NCBI RefSeq assembly: GCF_022376445.1
Contig: NW_025955003.1
Coordinates: 233,117-297,116, forward strand
From: Fomitopsis serialis
Lineage: Eukaryota > Basidiomycota > Agaricomycetes > Polyporales > Fomitopsidaceae
Length of the DNA stretch: 64,000 nucleotides
Direction of reading: 5' to 3'
Shown: positions 35,401 through 45,434 of the stretch, one piece after another
Numbering within the stretch: position 1 is the first letter of the stretch
How the letters are laid out: every line of letters starts with the position of its first letter
Made by a program: the position numbers and the translations under genes
The notes under the pieces: generated by a model
Told to the model about the DNA's origin: nothing
The model's input: only the letters and a program-made list of their open reading frames with translations
Databases searched by the model: none

Positions 35401-36231
35401 CCCTGGGCGGCTCTGACTCTATATAACACCCACATCGATTCGCACCTGATCTCTGGTTGCGAAGTGACGATTGATGTCCAACTGAGGGCGCACAACACCC
35501 TCGCGGCTGTGCAGTTGACCTTCCTGCGCCGCACCCTCGGACTAAACCCCAGGTCTGTAACTGCAGTCCTGTTCACGGAGACTGGCCTGTGGCCAATCCG
35601 TTACCGACGACTCTCGTTGGCGCTCCGTTACCTCATGTATGTGGTAACGCAGCGACCAGTGCTCCCCTTGGCAGCGCTGGCCGAGACTCGCCGCATGGCT
35701 CTGAGTGGCACTGCTTCATGGCTCGGAGACCTTCGGTATGCTTTGCAACAGCTACCAGTCCCTGTCGACTTCCCGTTGCCAGAAGCCTTAACATCGGATG
35801 TTGTCAAGAAATGTGCAGAAGAAATGCTCGCCTCCCTGAGGACTTACCTTACACGCGAAATTCAAGCATCCCAACGGCTATGTGTCCTGCGTGCGCGCCC
35901 AACGGGCGCAGGCGTCCTCACTCGGCGCAAATATCTCACGCTGGAAGGCCGTGACGCCCGAAAGGCAGTATGCAGGCTCTTCGCCTCCGACCACCCATTT
36001 GCGGTAGAACGTCTGCGACGACGGTCGCCGCCAATTCCACCCCACTGGCGAATTTGCAGATTCTGCCAAGGGCGAAACATGGTCGAGGACGAGGCACATG
36101 TGCTGATGCTATGTCATGCGGAGCCTCTTCGGTCACGACGCGCCGCTTTCATGCGGGCGGTTGACGTCGCTCTGCGCTCACAGAAACGAGCATTGCCGGA
36201 GCAGTCCCCCTTGCATTCCTCAATGCGGTGA
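32437..36231 (+). CDS. Retrotransposon ORF2: endonuclease - RNase H - reverse transcriptase - zinc knuckle
   Basis: 1264 codons as read; Met at 32467 (MPIRVASWN) may be the real start. The AP-type endonuclease spans about residues 12-265, with N19, E47, D159/N161 and D255-H256 visible. RNase H is at about 328-470, with all four acidic residues (D335 in YTDGS, E380, D402, D459). The reverse transcriptase is at about 690-920, with D783 in FVDLSNAF and D881-D882 in QADD; its motif B reads LIGDPASP. A C-terminal C-x2-C...H-x4-C knuckle begins at C1207. Placing RNase H before RT is unusual. The stop at 36231 follows CCCCC (36206-36210); one more C would extend the protein through FLNAVIAEECTEQIAAKYIL to 36356. 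Expected role: target-primed reverse transcription. Confidence 0.92.
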   Translation: MCCPSPPANDMPIRVASWNVHGNLALKMRSDEFRKALAQFDVVLLQETHLRQDQEMQLPLPAGYDCFACGRVDTPSFNVPGGGLVAFVRTELPCVHHADLGGSEVMVLRLQGLWLLNAYVPPIQSHWYTLSALGPFELLERVLAITTSDPDVPVILVGDLNARTGTITASVEITRSSPDAAQVSQHGRALLQLCRDYELEIINGSHLQDADSISRFTSFQPLGSTVIDYAIASLGVIRDAVVRLRILDHWPKWSDHAAVCIALRRQIVCPPERPPPSAHVQRSTEDRPESTTPYSPLDPMLDRILAVTRSLPDALCALYGPVRCVTQAILHVYTDGSAMKPHGLRTGPASRAGSGVFWGRGNVSNRSLLAPLPSTNNRAELFAILVALAEADACVCLRVYTDSEYAIRSICHWAPRFAAAGWRCANADILQNITDIVRARSAPVVFCWVKGHAQNECNDAADTLAREGCLQAGPLSPFMPLTAEPMPASTVLERVHMDVAKVHTSLPPHTSPRTLDMDTDERSLKLRGDEEFGPTTPEAQNMMRLRHAHIRALLEPGKPDAAFWKAFRGMVDPAPRPSRVTVDELRLAFTPRMNPPVELPDNFDVMRYAANRQWCKALPERTATPPEQEFFARPWTLEEIADAKEHIRLHSRRSAVGGDWVSYATVLALENGDLQQLFQECVDSLDAPSTWLTAILIGIAKRGKDTANAANYRAVGLESCLVKMLTLMIERRIRAWAESSSQIPTSQNGFRTGCRTNNNAFVLRAAIEKARQMGRPLYVAFVDLSNAFPSVDQPTLWAKLHAAGFSGPLFDWLRMLYARLRYVVRADGGTSDFFKAAAGILIGDPASPILWILFLADLCISNHEDDIRLGGVCVSHLEQADDIALFSTSQAGLQLKLDDLARWCSLNFATINVSKTQLMIFGGLPTSAPRITVNGARIALVDRYTYVGITFLSTARDIFAAHIERRVDIARKTANACLSVESYVADLPPWAALTLYNTHIDSHLISGCEVTIDVQLRAHNTLAAVQLTFLRRTLGLNPRSVTAVLFTETGLWPIRYRRLSLALRYLMYVVTQRPVLPLAALAETRRMALSGTASWLGDLRYALQQLPVPVDFPLPEALTSDVVKKCAEEMLASLRTYLTREIQASQRLCVLRARPTGAGVLTRRKYLTLEGRDARKAVCRLFASDHPFAVERLRRRSPPIPPHWRICRFCQGRNMVEDEAHVLMLCHAEPLRSRRAAFMRAVDVALRSQKRALPEQSPLHSSMR

Positions 36232-36853
36232 TTGCGGAGGAGTGCACGGAGCAGATCGCCGCAAAATACATTCTTGACGTGTTCCAATGCTGTGACGCCG
36301 TCCCCATCCTGGTGGTCACCAGCGTGGAGCAATTCCACTCTTACGCCATGCGGTGAGCGGGCCAGCGCTGTCCCCTGCGTGCGTCTATATCACCGCAGCC
36401 GCTTGCTCTACGCCCACGACGGCGGTGTCATCAATACCAAAGTCATTGTGTGTTATGACCAGGTCGGGCGTGTCCAGCCCCTACTATGCCAATAGGGGGC
36501 CTCGCGTGCCCTCCGCATGATCGCGGACGGCAGTAGCGCTACCATATGGTACCACCTGGACCATGGTGAGTTATGTTAGTGCGATGGGGAACCACCACTA
36601 ACGCCTGGAGGTTTTTCGAAGCTTTTTCCTACCAGGTTTTAGCCATGGATCCTGCCATGCTGCAAGGCAGATGAGCCGGGGTGTTTGTGAATTATCGAGT
36701 AGTATTGCAATCGTGCGATAGTAGGTGCTGGATATCCCGATCGGGAAGTAGTGTACACGGGTCTATGGAGTATGGGGGTTGTCATGTAAATAGAGAGCGT
36801 TGTCACACGTGGCGAGCCTTATGGCACGCAGACGTGAGGACTAAATGGAATCC

Positions 36854-36873
36854 CCTCCTCCTCCTCCTCCTCC
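36854..36873 (+). repeat. (CTC)n simple repeat at the LINE 3' end
   Basis: About seven uninterrupted CTC/CCT triplets. LINE copies often end in a short simple repeat, so I use it as the likely 3' terminus. Sequence after it (to 37110) shows no gene. Confidence 0.6.
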
Positions 36874-37110
36874 CGACTTGGTTGCTTACCTAATCGAAAC
36901 CTCTTGCGGGATGACATTGACACGAATGTGACCCTGTCATGGGCGAACGGGCAGCCGGAAAGAAACGCATATGCATGAGTGGGAAGTGCATTATTAGTGA
37001 CACATTGCGATTAGGACGGTCGTGTAGGTAAGGACTGCAGCACAGACACTGCATCAACTTTTGTGTGAGCAACCCAGCCGAGTTGCACGCAGTACGCAGA
37101 AGCAGCGCAT

Positions 37111-38206
37111 CTATGCCTCGATGAACTTCTTGACGTGCTGCAGCCAGCCGACATACTCCTACAGAAAAGCAAATGGCCATCAGCATCTGCCATACATACG
37201 CCATGACAGGACGTACCTTCTGCTCTTTGAACTCAGAATACTCCGGGATGAACGTGGACAGCTCCTCGTCAATACCGCGCTCCCGCAGCCAGTGCTCGAA
37301 CTCCTCCTGCACGGTGACATCGAGCGTGTCGAATTGTGGGCCGATGTACAGGCCGCGACGCTTCCAGTCCGCCTCCGCCGTCAGCTCCGTGCCGACAGCA
37401 GCGTCCTTATAGAAGGAGATGTTGTCGACCAGGAACGCGCCCTCCTGGCAGAGCGCGTCGACGTTGACCGCACCGTCCGCACCCGCCTGTGACCAGCGGC
37501 ATTAGAGAAGGGACAGCCCATGTCGGGTGACCTGGGTGCGCACCTTTGTGATGGAGATGGAGCAGCGAATGGGGTAGGAGTGGATGGGCTGCTCTTCTGG
37601 CGTTTGCTCACCCTCCTCACCCTGCTCGAACTCGGATTCCTGCTCGTTCTGAATGTCCGCAATCGAGAACATCAGCCGGATGCTAGCAGGCAAGGCGTCA
37701 GCGCGCGCAAGCCAGCGGATCGCCACGCATGACGCACGTCTCGTTACCAAACTTCCGCCTCAGCGCAACCTCGTCATTCCCGGCGGTGTCCTCGATCTAC
37801 GTCGACAGGGATGAGACCCGGCGGGTGCATTGCATACGAAGATGACACGCACCTCCCAGACACCCTTCGCCTTGAACGCGCGCAAGAAATCAGGCTCGGC
37901 CTCGGCAGCGCTGTCCTTCTCGTACTGCAACTCCTCCCCGAGCTTCTGCGACAGCGCGACGTCAGCTGCCACAACGCACGCGTCAGCACCGCCACACCCC
38001 ACGCCGTCAGCGCAAGCCCAGAACGACTCACCAGCACCCTCGCCAAACCTGCGCGCAGACACCGAGAACGCCCTTGACGCAACCGGACCGGCACGAGCAG
38101 CGAAGACGGGGAGAGCGGCGCGCGACACAGCGCGCGCGGCGCCGTGCACAGCGAAGGCACGGCTGGAGGAGAGCGAGATGTGGCGGAGGGCACGGATGGC
38201 AGACAT
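37111..38206 (-). CDS. MAM33: MAM33/p32-like mitochondrial matrix protein
   Basis: Six short exons on the minus strand, all phase-consistent and with no frame break, give about 267 residues. ATG at 38206 starts an Arg/Ser/Ala-rich presequence (ALRHISLSSSRAFAVHG, AFSVSARRFGEG) typical of matrix import. The mature part is the acidic MAM33/gC1qBP fold: QKLGEELQYEKD near its start, a strongly acidic loop (EQESEFEQGEEGEQTPEEQ), then GLYIGPQFDTLDVTVQEEFEHW, and the C-terminal helix EYVGWLQHVKKFIEA. Family members form doughnut trimers and support mitochondrial ribosome assembly and respiration. Stop at 37111. A CACGTG motif lies ~97 bases upstream of the start. Confidence 0.93.
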
Positions 38207-38302
38207 GGTGGTGGTGATGGGCTGGGAGGAGAACGTTTACGTGTGCGTCGAAAACTGGAGGTGCGCCGCGGCGAGAGCTGGCCCGGGAGAAACGGCGCTT
38301 GC

Positions 38303-38308
38303 CACGTG
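38303..38308. promoter_or_regulatory. CACGTG motif upstream of MAM33
   Basis: CACGTG lies 97-102 bases before the MAM33 start, matching the 96-101-base position before TPS2. Cbf1-type factors are the usual binders in fungi; the link here is inferred. Confidence 0.3.
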
Positions 38309-38715
38309 CAGTGTCCGGATTTGGGCGCGGTGTTTGCCAAGAGCCTTAGAAACAAACAAACGCTCTCTCAGAGTCTCTGTTCGTCCGTGTCTGGTGCCGT
38401 CTAGGCCAGCTATCGAAATGCTTCCGTTGGTCGAATGTCGATACATAGTCATCTCATTCAAAGCTAGTCATATTATCCACCACGGGGATATGCCTCGACT
38501 GGACGAGAGCTCGATGACACGGCGGAGCACTCAGGCTGCTGAGTTACGATAATCGAGTAAGAGCCGAAACCAGTGTCCAAAGCAAGACGAATGCAATATC
38601 GCAGCATATACAGTGCACTTCTGAGTAACGGCTGACACACAAAGGTATAGTATGATACATATCATAACGGATACAACGTAACAGTTGTTCGAGAGGACAA
38701 ACGCCGACGCAAAGA

Positions 38716-39683
38716 TCATTGCTTGTATTCCCAGCGACGTCTGGTCAAGACGGCAGTCGCTCCAGCGATATGGAAGAGGGTCGTCCCAAGAAGCTGCCAT
38801 TCCACCTTATCGGTCCATGCCAGGCTGGGATCAATCTGACCCACCTTCAGGTCTGTTGGCGTTACGGAATGAGTGCAACCATTCAGAACCCGAAGGCCAA
38901 ACAACGGACGGATCGAACAGACACGGAGAATATGGCGCATCGACCGCAAGCCTGAGGGTACTCACACTTTCGAATGACGCTCCCGATCCCAAGCAACACC
39001 GAAGACGTCAGCTGCAGCTTCGCCATCGTGTCCAGAAGCCAGTCGCTGCGCCCGGTCCTGCGCTGCCGAGCGAGCACGAGCGCTGCGACCCAGGAGAAGA
39101 CATCCGTAGTGACGACGAAGGTCGTCACAGGCAGGAACAAAGGCGACTGAGATGGGCATGGCCTGGAGCCGAAGACCATCGGCACGACATAGAAGAAAGC
39201 GGGCAGGCTGGAGGCGGCGAGGCCCGCTAGGATGCCCTGGGTCGCGATACTTGGAGAACCAGGAGGAATCAACGAGGTGCCCTAGAGTTGATGGAACATA
39301 TCATCATCACTCGATACACACACGCCAAGCAGCGAAGTCTTTGGACGCACCTGGTAGGCAGCTATGATCGGCGAAAGCGCGAGTCCTCCGCGGAGAAGCA
39401 TGGCTCCGGAGACCCGGGCGTTCTCCCAGGTAGACGGCATATTCTGGTCGCTGGCGGGTATCTGCACAACGCTTGGTGTGTTCTGCTGGACGGTGCAGTA
39501 GAGGTCGTCGAGCGTAGAGGGCTGCAGCTGCCGCCTTGCCCACAGGTCGCTCCGACTGACGTCGACGGTGACCTTCCGGTGGCCCCCGACACCATCACGG
39601 TCCGAAGTACCCACGTACGTACTGCACGTCAGTCCCGTAATGTTCGCGACAGATCCGAACCAGCGGGGATGCAATTGACACAA
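38716..39683 (-). CDS. Possible multi-pass membrane protein, structure uncertain
   Basis: Minus-strand exon-like frames. NARVSGAMLLRGGLALSPIIAAYQ (about 39440-39360) is followed by GILAGLAASSLPAFFYVVPMVFG, then FVVTTDVFSWVAALVLARQRRTGRSDWLLDT (about 39250-39020), and last KVEWQLLGTTLFHIAG, ending near 38716. Donor and acceptor sites separate them. The TD...ALVLARQRRTG block loosely resembles the Agaricomycete DUF6534-type seven-helix proteins, but other hallmarks of that family are missing. I could not fix a start codon. It may be a divergent membrane protein or a decaying one. Confidence 0.35.
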
Positions 39684-40849
39684 TCCCTCTTACGAGCGAG
39701 CGTACACGCCGAAAGTTGATGGAGTCGCAGCATGAGTTGGCCGGTCGAAGCATACTTACGCCGAGGTGCCAGATGGAGACTAGTAGTAGCCAGCAGCCAC
39801 AGATCGGATCGCTACCGGACTGGGCGCCTGCGCAGAATTCAAGTGGGCAACTGCCGAGCATACATCGCCTGGCATTGATCGCGACCGCTGTGCCACACAA
39901 TTTCACTGTCAATATCCTCCAGTCATGCAGTCCAGGGTCGTGGCCTGGCATCACGTTCCTTAGACGTCATCCGCGAGAAGCATGCTAAGGTCATAGGACG
40001 TGGTAGGTTCCTTTACCATAAGCGGCTGCCCACCAGCTGCGTGAGGCAGAGGGACGGGAAGCACATGCAGCTGTCTATACTCATAGCCGTTATCATCCAG
40101 CCACATCGCCCTCGCGAAGTGCTATTTCTGCACAGGCTCCAGCGCGCGGCGGTCACAGTAGAAAATTTTCGTGGCGAACTACACCTGTATAGGCCTTATT
40201 ATTGTCTGTTCCGTCCGGCGGTGGCGGCGGCACAGTCAGACATTGAATCCGCCGCCAGAGTGTCCTGAGGCCACATATCAGACACACAATCGACAGAACT
40301 GTGATTGGAGACAGACACTCTCATGAAAATTTTCGATAAATATCGACATCCATTCATCTGTTCAAGTACAGGCACATATTTAGTTTTACACGCTTTCAAG
40401 AAGCACGACCAATCGACGAGCGAGATACCATAACGAGTTTGTAGCGAGAGCGAGGACCACGAGGCACGACTATCAGGACAGGAGATGGGTTCAATCTATG
40501 TAAGCTACATGGCATGGCCACCGGTGCCCGGGATCCTACTGCGCACATTTGGCTCACCAAGAGGATCAACCACATGGAAGACCCTAATACTGGCTAAATG
40601 ACACAACCAGGAGAATCCCTCAGGCAACGATGCCACACCATGAGTGTCCATCTCTGAGAGTTCTCGTACAAAGCCGAGTAGATGAAGATAGAGAAAAACG
40701 GACACGACGGACGGAGATGACGATGATACTAGTACAGTCGACCCTGAGGGCCTATCGCGGGAAGAGCTGTCCGACTGCTTGTCAGGCTTGACGAAGAACA
40801 CGCTGGCCGCGTGCTGCATGACGCGCGTGGGCATGTACATGACCCGCAA
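39684..40849. other. 1.2 kb with no gene seen
   Basis: AT-richer than the flanks with only short frames. Probably the 3' flank of the Zn2Cys6 gene plus unassigned intergenic DNA. Confidence 0.4.
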
Positions 40850-42113
40850 TTAGACGGCCACCATGGTTCTCGATGCGTCGCTCGCGTAGAGAGGAGCCGC
40901 ATCGCCCTGGACAATACCCCGTGGGCCTTCGCCGTCCGCCTGCGGGTCCCCGGAATGCTTCGCCTTCTTTCCTCTTGCCCCGCCATCTTCACTGCTCTTC
41001 ACGCGCGACCGCTTCTTGGTCTTGTTCGCGGCGTCGCCGTTCATCTCAGCAGGCGCGACAGTGGGAGTCTCCGGAGGCTTCGAGGTGGCAGATACAGCAG
41101 GCGGTGGCATCGTAGGAGGTGGGTACGGCATAGGCGGGGCGCCGGGATATGCTCCATACGGTGAGTAGACGGGATAGCCAGGATAGTATGGCGGATGAGG
41201 TACATGGCCGCCTTCGGGATGCGGCTGCCCATCGTGCGGAGGCGGGGCGTAGGGATGCGGCGGGTAGACGTAAGGATAGTAGCTCTCAGGGGGCACAGGC
41301 ACAGAGTATGGCGAGGGCGGCGGGGCGGACGTTTCACCTTCATCGCGCACAGACTGGATGAGTACAAAGGTGAGCCTGTGGGATAGGGTATGGAAGGCAT
41401 ACCGTTCGAGGGCGATTCACCCGACTTCTCCTTGCGCTTGTACGGGCCACGCTTGACGCCCTTCTTGCGCTCCTTGCGGACGCCGTCGATGCAGCTGTCC
41501 GCAATGCCATACTTGACGCAACGCTCGCAGGGACGCGCCTCGTCGCAGCGTTTGCAGGCGGTCGCGCAGTTCGTGCACTATACGACCATGAGCGGTGATC
41601 GACACGCCACAAGTGGAAGATACGTACCGCCATCTTTACTTGTTTACGCTTCTGCCGCACCGGGACCGGTGTGGGCTGCATCTGAGGCGGATATGGAGGA
41701 AAGCCTTCGAGGGAACGTCAGTAACTAGGTAGCCAGGCAAGCTGACTCATCACATCACCTTGTCCAGGCGGAGGGGCAGGATAGGCATAGACCATACCCG
41801 GAGGCGGGGGCGGGAGCGCCATGAAGTACGGAGGGGGCGGCGGGGCGCCGTTCGCAGCGTTGGGGTCGTGGCTGCCGTCGGGGACGGCGGCGTAGGTATA
41901 ATAAGGGGGGTAGGGGACGGGCGGGGGATACTGGCCGCCGTACTGCTGGGAGGATAGGAGACTATGGGATGTGGCTGAAGGTGCTCTGGGGCCCCGGGGT
42001 TGGAGGACTTCGCCGGCTCGCTCGCCATGTCGGCGGGTGGTGCTGGCGAGGTGGGGGCTCGGCCGGCGGGGCGGGGGCGGGGGGCGGTTATTTTTCTGGG
42101 ACTCTGCAGACAT
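40850..42113 (-). CDS. Zn2Cys6 transcription factor (Pro/Tyr-rich)
   Basis: Minus-strand gene. The DNA-binding domain is one exon (about 41580-41402): C-x2-C-x6-C-x5-C-x2-C-x7-C within CTNCATACKRCDEARPCERC..., followed by the basic linker GVRKERKKGVKRGPYKRKEK, with one extra cysteine inside the cluster. Upstream exons encode a Pro/Tyr-rich activation-like region (GGQYPPPVPYPPYYTYA) and GFPPYPPQMQPTPVPV. Downstream comes another Pro/Tyr-rich region and a basic patch (NKTKKRSRVK) before the stop at 40850. The start is uncertain. ATG at 42113 keeps one frame. ATG at 42030 gives a more typical N-terminus (SEPAKSSNPGAPEH) but needs one more base at GGG 41948-41950. It is a nuclear regulator; target genes cannot be inferred. 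Confidence 0.8.
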
Positions 42114-43635
42114 TGGGGCGGGCTGTTAGCACGAGTCTGCGGGCGAGGGAGAGGGCCCGAGGACCAGGAGCGGAGAACATGAGGAAGTTGCTCACTCCGA
42201 CTCAAATCTCGTTCCCGATCTCGTCGCCGCTCAGAACTCACCGACTCACTCCTCCCTCTCCGTTTCTGTTCCGTTTCAACTGCCTTCCGTCTCCGCAGCC
42301 CGTCGGTCCGTGCCCTCGTATGCTTGGATAGGCTGCAGTCCGGATTCTGGACGAGAGCGTGCTGAGCAATCCGACGTGCGCGAGGGTTTGATGGTCAAAG
42401 GCGCAAAGAAGGGTGCACGTGTCGCAGGCTGTGAGCCAAACTTTGTTCTCGCCACATCCGTGGGCGCTACTCGGGCGCGTCTCTCCTCGACGGCGGGCCC
42501 ATGCTCGACGTCCGCGGCGGGCACGATGAAGGGGATCGCAGCGAGCGAGCCTGGGAAGCCAGCAACGTGTCGGCGCTGCGAACATCACCGGGGCGTCACG
42601 CTCATGTGGACCCACAACCACAACTCGCATTCTCCGCCTCAAGAGTCTGTGCTCCGCGGTGCACGGCCATTTAATCGTGGCACTCCCAGATCTTCTCAGT
42701 CAGTGTTGCACCTTCCATCATCTTTGTTCACATCTCTATTCAAGACTTCGGCACCATTGCGCCAGGATCTGGCATTCAGTTGAATTTCCTCGGGCGAATG
42801 GCTGGGGCATGCCAGGCTGTCAGCGCTTCGAATCTGCGTCTTGAAGGGTCATATTTCTTGGCAATTCACACGTAAGGACCTCAATCCAAACGGGGACCCA
42901 TTCCTGCCTTCTCAATGGCTTCCCATTCCTGACAATCTCGTTCGATGGACAGCTTCACGCCCTCGCGAGCATGTCTGAGTCGGAGCGTTGATGACTTACA
43001 TGTGCCTACTTGCTACGGTCTAGGAACCCACTGGCAACACTATGGAACCCAACGAATCCGCCTTGCACCGTAGCGATTCCTGCTTCAACGTTCTTTCATT
43101 CATAGTCGTGCTTTCAGTGCAACAATGATATAACTCGAGCGCAATAATTATTTCAACTCTATCTCTGCTATCATATCTCTATCTCGTATAAGAATTGAGG
43201 ACAGGTCTACGGATGAACTTGGTATCAACAGACAGACTGAGGCCCCACATTTATATGGAGCTCTCCATCCACCTTACTAGTTTGTTTAGAACCGTCCTAC
43301 TCTATGGCTTACGTCGGTACTAGTGGTCGCGGGCGCTTGGATCCCATGCGTTCCGTACCGATGCGATCTTATATTTACACTCAGACCAAGTCACCGCGCC
43401 GCCGTCACCCAAGCAGCTTGAACTCGTCTCTACTAGCCAGTGTTGAACAACCCCCATACAATGATCGCTCTCTACGCTATGATACACTATAATGACATGA
43501 TCAGCTATAGAGCCAATAGCGCGCCGTGCTATCTACCGGCATACTATGTGCTCCCAGAAGGCATCCAGTGAGTGAGATACCTTGCTGTCACTACAGGCCG
43601 CTGACAGACGATAGTCATTCCACCGGCTCCTGCTT
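42114..43635. other. 1.5 kb with no gene seen
   Basis: Promoter of the Zn2Cys6 gene, then AT-rich sequence with frequent stops. A CACGTG occurs at 42416. No coding signal I can support. Confidence 0.4.
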
Positions 43636-44709
43636 CTAAGGTATGTAAGTTATCGGCAGCGTCCCGTCATGTTCCCATAGGTCCAATCGATGGTATCTCA
43701 TCCCAGCCAGTTCAGAACGCCCACAAACAAGATATCCCCGTTTGACCAAGATATCGGCCACGGAGTCATTCCCAGGCAACAGTGCGACACGCAGAGTGAT
43801 GCACTCCAGTGCAGGGGACTGACTGTAAGGCCCCTCGGCGACTGTCAGCTTGAAAGACTTGCGACCTTGGTGGGTGTTGTAGCCCTGCGTTCGTTGGTGA
43901 GGATAACGTGTGTACACTGTAGTGAGACTCGTACGTCTAACCGCGCCCGATACCAGAAGGTGTACCATTTGCTCCCGGGATATGCGTCTTCAGGCTCCGC
44001 GATAACCGGAAGGCCGATATACACCGACGTCTAGAGGCCATCAAGATCTGCGGTACCTCTGACGATCTACAGTACGCACCATACGTTCACTTCGCTGCTC
44101 GTAGGTCGCATCGGGGAGAGGTATGATCATACCCTCAACCATGAACTCGCCCACCCACGGGACAACCTGCAGCCTCACGGGCTGTCCATCTGTGATCCGC
44201 TTGGCGAGCACGACGTACGTCCGCAGCAAGGCTCCGTTCTGCTCGTAAGTCCTTACAAATGCTGGCACTCTGTCCTTAATCGCAGCACTAACCACAGTCG
44301 TCGAGAGCAGCACCCGCTCTACAGTGGCGTCCATCCACTCGCTGAACCCCCGAGGAAGCTAGGGTAGGGTCGATGTGTCCCGGCATGACGATGCGCCAGT
44401 TGCACCTGAGCTGGCTCTCGGTGAAGTATCGAACGCGGACTCTGCAGGGATGTCCCACCTTGACACATGCTCGTCAGATCCAACGTATGTGGCACCAATA
44501 CAGAGCTCGGAGATGGTACCCACGGATATGGGTACGATGCGGTCTTCCAAGACTGTTGGGATGGCGTATTCCGGAGCGATGGATTCTAACTTGCTTAGCA
44601 GATCTAAATTGTCGATGTTCGCTCCCCATTCGAGGTTCCTGACCAAGTCTTTCGTCCAGTGCGGTGGCGTATGTACGCTGATGAGGCCAGGATCCGAGTT
44701 AGTGGCCAT
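43636..44709 (-). CDS. Unrecognised protein, member of a local two-copy family
   Basis: Three minus-strand segments read as protein: 44709-44420 (TKDLVRNLEWGANIDNLDLL, then IVPISVGTISELCIGATY), 44370-44090 (GFSEWMDATVERVLLSTT, then RLQVVPWVGEFMVEGMIIPL), and 44020-43640 (VYIGLPVIAEPED, SKWYTFWYRARLD, and later DSVADILVKRGYLVCG). Splice phases between segments 1 and 2 do not close exactly, so the model is approximate. There is no signal peptide, membrane span or domain I know. A homologous, stop-containing copy lies on the same strand at 49.9-50.3 kb. That shows a duplicated unit, but not what it does. Confidence 0.4.
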
Positions 44710-45434
44710 AGCGAAGTAAAATCAAGGGGACAGTGCGACAGTCGTCGAGCAATGACGGCATATCGCTCTTTATACGTCTCGAAGAGAGCTTTGGCCGTTC
44801 CAATCACTATGAGACGCGTACCGCGTTTGTTGCACGAGTCTCGAGGCATACGCGTGCCCAGCTACTATAGTGTTCTCAGTGGGCTACATTGTTCTCCTTG
44901 TTCGGACCTGGCAACCGCCCGCTCTGCTGCAACTGTCAAAACCCATGCAAGCTTTTATCCGCCGGTCGACGACGGAAATGGAGGGTCAATGCATGCGTGC
45001 ACTGTGTGCATCGGCGAGACAAACGCATTCCGAATTCGCATCTCTCGTAGTGGCGATATGCCATCAGCGCCTATTTGCCTTGAGCAAACGCACCAGCGAG
45101 CCTCGTCTGCGCTGCCCAACATGTTGGATGCAATGTATCGGGGATGGTGTAGAAAAGGCCTACAATACAGCCAGAACAGTCTATGGATCGGCAACACGTT
45201 CTAAGTCCCTGTATACACCCACGCACACGCCTGATACGTACGTACCAGGCGCAGCTTCTCAAGGCTAGAGGACACACCGCGCTTGTATGAGAATTCAACA
45301 ATCGAGATCAGCAAAAAAAAACAAATCAAGTCCGTCATATGGATTCACATGTATGCCGTTGAGAATTGTATGATGCAAGATTGAGCATGACGAGACAACA
45401 GCAGAGCAATTCAAGCAAAAGAACGTAGCTCGGA
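44710..45434. other. Intergenic, no gene seen
   Basis: Between the unnamed gene and the carrier stop codon. Only overlapping short frames without motifs. Confidence 0.4.

Larger units (their letters stand above)
30916..36875 (+). mobile_element. Non-LTR (LINE-like) retrotransposon, two ORFs
   Basis: Contains ORF1 (30916-32394), a 42-base gap and ORF2 (32437-36231, probably continuing to 36356). It is followed by about 500 bases of 3' region ending in a (CTC)n tract at 36854-36873. There are no long terminal repeats. Catalytic residues of endonuclease, RNase H and reverse transcriptase are all present, so the copy may be recent and near-autonomous. The 5' boundary is unknown, and the 3' boundary is placed at the simple repeat by inference. 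Confidence 0.85.

Noticed and set aside
29641..36900. Target-site duplication or long terminal repeats around the retrotransposon
   Set aside because: No matching direct repeats found at plausible ends; the enzyme set is that of a non-LTR element.
40865..41350. Alternative Arg/Thr-rich reading of the Zn2Cys6 gene 3' half
   Set aside because: The Pro/Tyr-rich frame is in phase with the zinc-cluster exon through a clean intron; the other frame is its shadow.
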